Below are positions 59,805 to 64,000 of a stretch of DNA of 64,000 nt, in pieces; the first letter of the stretch is position 1; each line of letters opens with the position of its first letter. Position numbers and translations under genes: made by a program. This DNA is from Variovorax sp. dw_308 (GTDB lineage: Bacteria; Pseudomonadota; Gammaproteobacteria; Burkholderiales; Burkholderiaceae_C), in contig NZ_JAATOM010000025.1 of assembly GCF_019207085.1 (NCBI RefSeq), forward strand, positions 1-64,000, written 5' to 3'. Under the pieces are notes generated by a model that saw only the letters and a program-made list of their open reading frames with translations, was not told the DNA's origin and searched no databases.

Positions 59805-60416
59805 ATGACCCTTCACACCTGGTTGCTCTACCTCGTCGCCGCCACCGGCCTGTCGCTCACGCCCGGCCCCAACAGCCTGCTCGTGCTCACCCACGGTGCG
59901 CTGCACGGCCATCGCAAGACACTCTTCACCGTAGCGGGCGGCGCCATCGGATTCGTGGTCCTGATTGCGTTGTCGATGCTCGGCATCGGCGCGCTGCTCC
60001 AGGCATCGGCGCATGCACTGATCGTGCTCAAGTTCATTGGCGGCGCCTACCTGATCTGGCTCGGTATCCAGCTCTGGCGCGCACCGGCCATCCAGCTGCG
60101 CGCCGATGCCTCGACCGCCGACACCCGCGGCGCCACGATGTTTCGCCAGGGCCTGCTGACGGCCGTCTCCAACCCGAAGGCCCTGCTCTTCTACGGCGCC
60201 TTCCTGCCGCAGTTCATCGATCCGGCCCGCGAACTGGCCCCGCAGCTCGTGATCATGGCGGTGGTGTTCGTGACGATCGAGGTGATCGTGGAATACCTTC
60301 TCGCGCTGCTGGCGCACCGCATCCGGCCTTGGTTGGAGCGCGCGGGGCGCAACTTCAACCGCGTCTGCGGCGGCATGTTCGCGGCAATGGGCGTGGCGTT
60401 GCCGATGACCCGGTAG
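59805..60416 (+). CDS. LysE/RhtB family amino-acid exporter
   Basis: A 203-residue inner-membrane exporter with about six transmembrane helices. LSLTPGPNSLLVLTHGALHGHRKTLFTVAGGAIGF is the family signature (TPGPN), and KFIGGAYLIWLGIQLWR and GLLTAVSNPKALLFYGAFLPQFI follow as expected. The substrate cannot be told; relatives export lysine, threonine or homoserine. It is divergent from the GST gene with 173 bases between them. Confidence 0.93.
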   Translation: MTLHTWLLYLVAATGLSLTPGPNSLLVLTHGALHGHRKTLFTVAGGAIGFVVLIALSMLGIGALLQASAHALIVLKFIGGAYLIWLGIQLWRAPAIQLRADASTADTRGATMFRQGLLTAVSNPKALLFYGAFLPQFIDPARELAPQLVIMAVVFVTIEVIVEYLLALLAHRIRPWLERAGRNFNRVCGGMFAAMGVALPMTR

Positions 60417-60730
60417 TCGGCTTGGTGCGTCGCGCGGGGTCCATTCGGCAACCGGTCGCAGGCGCAGCGTTGGAAGTGATCTGACCTGCGCGCAATCAAC
60501 GCGACCGCACAACTATTACGTTTGCTTCCGCCAAAACTGGAACTCTTCGAACAAAAAGCAGAGCGATGCAAGTTGAGTGGCGCGATGCGCCACTTTCCTC
60601 CCACGGATGGGTGAGCCACCGGCCCCGCCGCTCTTTCACAGTTCACCCGCCTTGCCTAGACTGAATTGCTGCCTTGAGGGAACGCTCTCCAGGCACCGAT
60701 CAAGTCGCCATTTCAAGGAGGTGAAACACC
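60417..60730. promoter_or_regulatory. Leader region of the unknown exported/effector-like gene
   Basis: No gene in these 314 bases. They hold a hairpin (listed separately), a possible sigma70 promoter TTCACA (60635-60640) with a 16-base spacer to TAGACT (60657-60662), and an unusually complete ribosome-binding site, AAGGAGGTGA at 60715-60724, six bases before the next ATG. Confidence 0.4.
60576..60594 (+). terminator. Hairpin downstream of the lysE-like gene
   Basis: Perfect 8-bp stem AGTGGCGC-GAT-GCGCCACT followed by TTCC, 160 bases after the LysE-family stop and upstream of the candidate promoter. A plausible intrinsic terminator, though the T-tract is short. Confidence 0.45.
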
Positions 60731-61561
60731 ATGTCCACTGTTCGCGACAACGCACGCAAGCTGCTCGATTCCGTCCTGCCCGGCAACACGGTCATCACAT
60801 CGAACGGCGCGACGGCTTCCAAGTACACGGAGATGACCGGGCTCTCGCAGAAGGTCATGTCCGACAACTGGGCCAAGGGCGGCATCATGACCGGCTGCAA
60901 CGGCTTCACCGGCTGGTACGGCGCAAAGATGGGCTCCAAGACCTACCTCGGCGGCTTCGACCTGGAAGGGATCGTGAAGAAGGCCGGCAAGCCGGGTTCA
61001 TGGGTGCTGTCGAGGCAGAACAACCGGCCCGCGTACGGCGACATCCTGCGCCATGCCTCCTTCCACGTGGACGTGTGCCTCGGTTTCGATGGGGATGTGC
61101 TGCTGCGCGCGGCCGGCGGCCAGGGTGGCAAGAGCATGGGCTGCGACGTGATCAAGCGCGTGCGCGGCACCGGCCCCTATGACTTCAAGAAGCTGGTGGG
61201 CTGGATCGATATCGACACCTACTTCGATGCCGCTACATCGCCCTCCGCCGGCGACGCCGCGATGTCATGGCTGTACGGCTGGTGGAAGGTCTGGGACGGC
61301 AGCGACTATTACTACTACTTCTTCCCGAACGGCAGCGTGCAATACACCAGGACGCAGCCCACTTCGGGTTCGCCGCCGCCGGCGCATCCGCTGAACACCG
61401 GCACTTGCACCTATGCGGCGCCCGCCACGCTGGTCATCGACTGGAACCCCATGGACGGCGGCTCGACGCGCGAAACCTTCTACAACGCATATGCCCGCGC
61501 GACCAGGATGAACGCGACCTCGAACCGCTATTCGCCGCTCGTCGCCACCCGGATCAACTGA
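60731..61561 (+). CDS. Unknown protein with a possible NlpC/P60-CHAP-like Cys-peptidase domain and an aromatic-rich C-terminal domain
   Basis: A 276-residue protein without a signal peptide. Residues 45-160 resemble a papain-like amidase core: Cys56 in GIMTGCNGFTGWYG, the Gly-Asp of RPAYGDILRHASFHVDVCLGF (103-104), and His112 within FHVD. The second part starts with WLYGWWKVWDG (180-190) and SDYYYYFFPNGSVQYT (191-206), continues into a Thr/Ser/Pro-rich stretch, and ends MNATSNRYSPLVATRIN. The ribosome-binding site AAGGAGGTGA is a ten-base perfect match to the anti-Shine-Dalgarno, so expression should be strong. I cannot name the family; secretion as an antibacterial or cell-wall effector is a hypothesis only. 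It has no operon partner. Confidence 0.7.
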   Translation: MSTVRDNARKLLDSVLPGNTVITSNGATASKYTEMTGLSQKVMSDNWAKGGIMTGCNGFTGWYGAKMGSKTYLGGFDLEGIVKKAGKPGSWVLSRQNNRPAYGDILRHASFHVDVCLGFDGDVLLRAAGGQGGKSMGCDVIKRVRGTGPYDFKKLVGWIDIDTYFDAATSPSAGDAAMSWLYGWWKVWDGSDYYYYFFPNGSVQYTRTQPTSGSPPPAHPLNTGTCTYAAPATLVIDWNPMDGGSTRETFYNAYARATRMNATSNRYSPLVATRIN

Positions 61562-61629
61562 AGCCGATGACAAGGCGGGCTGGCTGATTTCTGCGCCGCG
61601 ACTTCGCTTGACAGATCAAGGGCCGCTCG

Positions 61630-62658
61630 TCACTTCGTACCCCGACGAAACGCACCGGGCGCAACACCGAACCAGCGCTTGAACGCCTGCGAGAAGCTCG
61701 AAAGATCCGCAAACCCAAGCCGCTCGGCAATCTCGTTGAGTGGCAGCGCCTCATCCGCCAGCAGCTCTTTCGCCATCGCACCGCGGGATGCCGCCAGCAG
61801 TTCCCTGAAGGAAGTTCCTTCGTCCTTCAGGCGGCGCTTCAAGGTCCGTTGACTGGTGTTCGTGTGGCTCGCCAATGCTGCCAGTTGAGGAAGGGCACCG
61901 CCGGTCGTCGCGTCGAGATACTGCTTGATCATTCCCGCGGTTCCCAGACGCGATCGCCTTTGCTCGATGAGTTGGGCGCACATCTGTTCGCACATCGAGA
62001 CCGTGATGGGATTCGCCTGGGGCAAGCGCCGCTCCAGGAAGCAGCGCCTGAAAACCAGGCTGTTCAACCTGGCGCCGTAGTCAGGGGCGATGCCAAGGAT
62101 GCGCTGCGCATCCGCCGCAGCGCTCGCCGGTTGCTTGCCGCTGTGCCGCAGCGTGAACCTCGACATGCGGAAGTCCTGCCCCGCAAGCTCCTGCATCAGC
62201 ACGGCGGCCGCGGCCATGTCCCTTTCCACGAGGAAGGTCCTGACGCTGTCCTCGAGATCAGGCTCGCCGAAGTTGAGCATGCAAAGGTCGTCGTCTTCCA
62301 GATGGAAGGTGATGAACGTGAATGAAAACGTGAGCGAGATGAAGCGCAGGGCCAGCGCGATGGCCTCGCCCATCGTGGCGCTGCTGATCAGCCCGTAGCC
62401 CCACATCCCGTAGGTGGAGAAGTGATAGCGCGCTCCGACCTCGATGCCCAGTCCCGCCGGTCCTTTGAGCTGGCGCAGCAGGTTGCGCGCCACACACAGT
62501 TCCTGCGTGGCCGAGAGTGACACCTTGGGGTCGGCCAGTTGCGCCATCGACAGGCCGGTGCGCGCGAGCAACTTGCCCGCCTCGACGCCGCGCGCGCGCC
62601 CGAAGTCCACCAGCAAGCGTGCGCTGGCGGGGCTGCGGTTGAAGTCCCAGAAGCTCAT
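61630..62658 (-). CDS. AraC family transcriptional regulator (OruR-like)
   Basis: A 342-residue regulator. The N-terminal ligand-binding domain of the Arabinose_bd type (about 20-200) includes YGMWGYGLISSATMGEAIALALRF. The C-terminal AraC DNA-binding domain has LKRRLKDEGTSFRELL and then ELLADEALPLNEIAERLGFADLSSFSQAFKRWFGVAPGAFR, the two helix-turn-helix units. It is divergent from the Baeyer-Villiger monooxygenase gene, with 161 bases between them, and is its likely activator; this pairing is common in alcohol and ketone catabolism. Confidence 0.93.
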   Translation of the reverse strand: MSFWDFNRSPASARLLVDFGRARGVEAGKLLARTGLSMAQLADPKVSLSATQELCVARNLLRQLKGPAGLGIEVGARYHFSTYGMWGYGLISSATMGEAIALALRFISLTFSFTFITFHLEDDDLCMLNFGEPDLEDSVRTFLVERDMAAAAVLMQELAGQDFRMSRFTLRHSGKQPASAAADAQRILGIAPDYGARLNSLVFRRCFLERRLPQANPITVSMCEQMCAQLIEQRRSRLGTAGMIKQYLDATTGGALPQLAALASHTNTSQRTLKRRLKDEGTSFRELLAASRGAMAKELLADEALPLNEIAERLGFADLSSFSQAFKRWFGVAPGAFRRGTK

Positions 62659-62819
62659 GCGGGCTTACCCCAGGGGGCGTCGAGTTTGGCCCAAATAATA
62701 AAGTCGATGTCCTCTTCCGCCATTGGTGCATTCCCCCGCGGGCCGCACCATCGGCATCACTTGATCCATCCACGCAAACGGCTCAAGCACATCACCAACC
62801 CCCTTCCGGAGACGAGATC

Positions 62820-64000
62820 ATGCGCAAGAGTTTCGAGGACAACCTGGACAGCCGTGGCACCCCAGACGCGAACCCCCATCGCGAAGCAACGCCGCTGGCG
62901 GCCCTCATCGTCGGCACCGGCTTCGGCGGCATCGGCATGGCCATCGCGTTGCGGAAAGCGGGCGTGCGCGACTTCCTCATCGTCGAGAAGTCGCACGATG
63001 TCGGCGGCGTCTGGCGCGACAACAGCTATCCGGGCGCGGCCTGCGACGTGCCCTCGCACCTCTATTCCTTTTCCTTCGAGCCCAACCCGAACTGGACCCG
63101 GGTGTTCGCGCGCCAGCAGGAGATCCACGCCTACCTCCGGCACTGCACCCGCAAGTACGACCTGGCCGACCACATCCGTTTCGGCGCCGAGGTCGCACAG
63201 GCGCGCTATGACGAAGCGCAAGCACTCTGGCACGTCACGCTGGTCGACGGCACAATGCTCAGCGCGTCAATGCTCATCAGCGCCACCGGCCAACTGAGCC
63301 GCCCCGCGATCCCGAAGATTCCCGGCATGGAGGACTTCAAGGGGCGCACCTTCCACTCGGCGCACTGGGACCACGGCTATGCGCTGTCCGGCAAGCGGGT
63401 GGCCGTGGTCGGCACTGGCGCTTCCGCCATTCAGTTCGTGCCTGCGATCGCGGACACGGTGCGCCAGCTGACGGTCTTCCAGCGCTCGGCCGCCTACATC
63501 ATGCCGCGGCCGGACCGCGCCTATGCGGGCTGGGAGAAGGCCTTGTTCCAGTGGATTCCGGGCGCCATGAAACTCCACCGCGCGAGCATCTACCTGCGCT
63601 ACGAATCGCGGGCCATCGCGTTCACGCGCTTCAAGAGCCTGATGAAAGTGGCCGTCGGCCTTCCGTTCCGCCGGCTGCTCTCGAAGCAGGTGCCGGATGC
63701 CGCATTGCGCGCCCGGTTGACGCCGGACTATCCCATCGGATGCAAGCGCGTCCTGCTGTCCGGCGAGTACCTGGCGGCGATGAGCAAACCCAACGTCGAA
63801 CTGGTGAGCGAAGGCATCCGGCGCGTGACCGCGGACGGCATCGAGACCACCGACGGCGTGCATCACCCGGCCGACGCCATCGTGTACGGCACGGGCTTCG
63901 CTGCCACCGAGTTCCTGTCGCCGATGCGCATCACCGGTCGCGCAGGGCTGGAGCTCAACGAGGCCTGGAAGCGCGGCGCGCACGCCTACCTCGGGCTCAC
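62820..64000 (+). CDS. Baeyer-Villiger-type flavin monooxygenase (3' end outside window)
   Basis: 393 codons of an FAD/NADPH monooxygenase are visible, with no stop before the window ends. The N-terminal FAD motif is LIVGTGFGGIGMAIALRKAG. WRDNSYPGAACDVPSHLYSFSF is typical of class B monooxygenases. FKGRTFHSAHWDHGY matches the Baeyer-Villiger fingerprint FxGxxxHxxxW, and the second Rossmann motif is VAVVGTGASAIQFVP. Relatives convert ketones to esters or lactones. It is divergent from the AraC regulator. The substrate is unknown. Confidence 0.92.
   Translation, partial: MRKSFEDNLDSRGTPDANPHREATPLAALIVGTGFGGIGMAIALRKAGVRDFLIVEKSHDVGGVWRDNSYPGAACDVPSHLYSFSFEPNPNWTRVFARQQEIHAYLRHCTRKYDLADHIRFGAEVAQARYDEAQALWHVTLVDGTMLSASMLISATGQLSRPAIPKIPGMEDFKGRTFHSAHWDHGYALSGKRVAVVGTGASAIQFVPAIADTVRQLTVFQRSAAYIMPRPDRAYAGWEKALFQWIPGAMKLHRASIYLRYESRAIAFTRFKSLMKVAVGLPFRRLLSKQVPDAALRARLTPDYPIGCKRVLLSGEYLAAMSKPNVELVSEGIRRVTADGIETTDGVHHPADAIVYGTGFAATEFLSPMRITGRAGLELNEAWKRGAHAYLGL

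Overview
The window is a G+C-rich, gene-dense bacterial chromosome segment. It carries many LysR regulators, two Bug/TctC-type solute-binding proteins (an expansion typical of Burkholderiales), a repeat-rich autotransporter and several aromatic-catabolism operons. Together these suggest a betaproteobacterium of the Burkholderiales, most likely Comamonadaceae and Variovorax-like. The genus is an inference from gene content; no rRNA or tRNA gene was seen.

Layout. 1-3.7 kb: 3' part of a giant Gly-rich autotransporter, followed by a strong hairpin terminator. 3.8-5.8 kb: TetR regulator, small membrane protein, and an apparently chimeric Cys-rich protein. 5.9-11.1 kb: a LysR gene divergent from a Bug protein - carboxylesterase - M20 peptidase operon. 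11.1-15.8 kb: exported proteins (a TIGR03118 beta-propeller-like lipoprotein, cytochrome c', a PQQ-type repeat lipoprotein) and a beta-carbonic anhydrase. 16.1-23.1 kb: a complete hydroxyquinol (1,2,4-trihydroxybenzene) pathway cluster of flavin reductase, HpaB/TftD/GraA-type monooxygenase, stand-alone FAD synthetase, maleylacetate reductase, outer-membrane channel, hydroxyquinol 1,2-dioxygenase and a LysR regulator. 23.2-25.3 kb: a linalool dehydratase/isomerase-like enzyme overlapping a SCO1-like copper protein. 25.6-31 kb: AsmA protein, orphan solute-binding lipoprotein, SDR/LysR pair, and a decayed copy of the asmA 3' end.

31-33.4 kb: an IS110-family transposase with a long structured non-coding region behind it. 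33.4-38.5 kb: an accessory, partly lower-G+C stretch with an orphan ABC_sub_bind protein, a kinase-like phosphotransferase, and a ParB-like protein translationally coupled to a SulP transporter. 38.8-47.4 kb: a LysR gene divergent from a catabolic operon (PhzS-like flavin monooxygenase, Bug protein, four-gene Aap-type ABC importer, ACMSD-like amidohydrolase). 47.6-50 kb: cNMP/CBS/DUF294 protein overlapping a DnaQ-like exonuclease. 51.3-55.5 kb: a REC-PP2C-STAS phosphatase overlapping a hybrid histidine kinase. 55.7-57.4 kb: small, mostly decayed or unknown exported genes and a mini tail-collar protein. 57.5-59.6 kb: a GST - VOC/glyoxalase - GloB detoxification operon. 59.8-64 kb: a LysE exporter, a candidate Cys-peptidase/effector-like protein, an AraC regulator and a divergent Baeyer-Villiger monooxygenase that runs off the end.

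The recurrent theme is modular catabolism, with local LysR/AraC regulators controlling uptake and oxygenase operons. The best candidates for something new are the LDI-like/SCO pair, the stand-alone FAD synthetase inside the hydroxyquinol operon, the structured RNA-like region behind the IS110 transposase, the ParB-like/SulP fusion operon, and the 276-residue putative peptidase.
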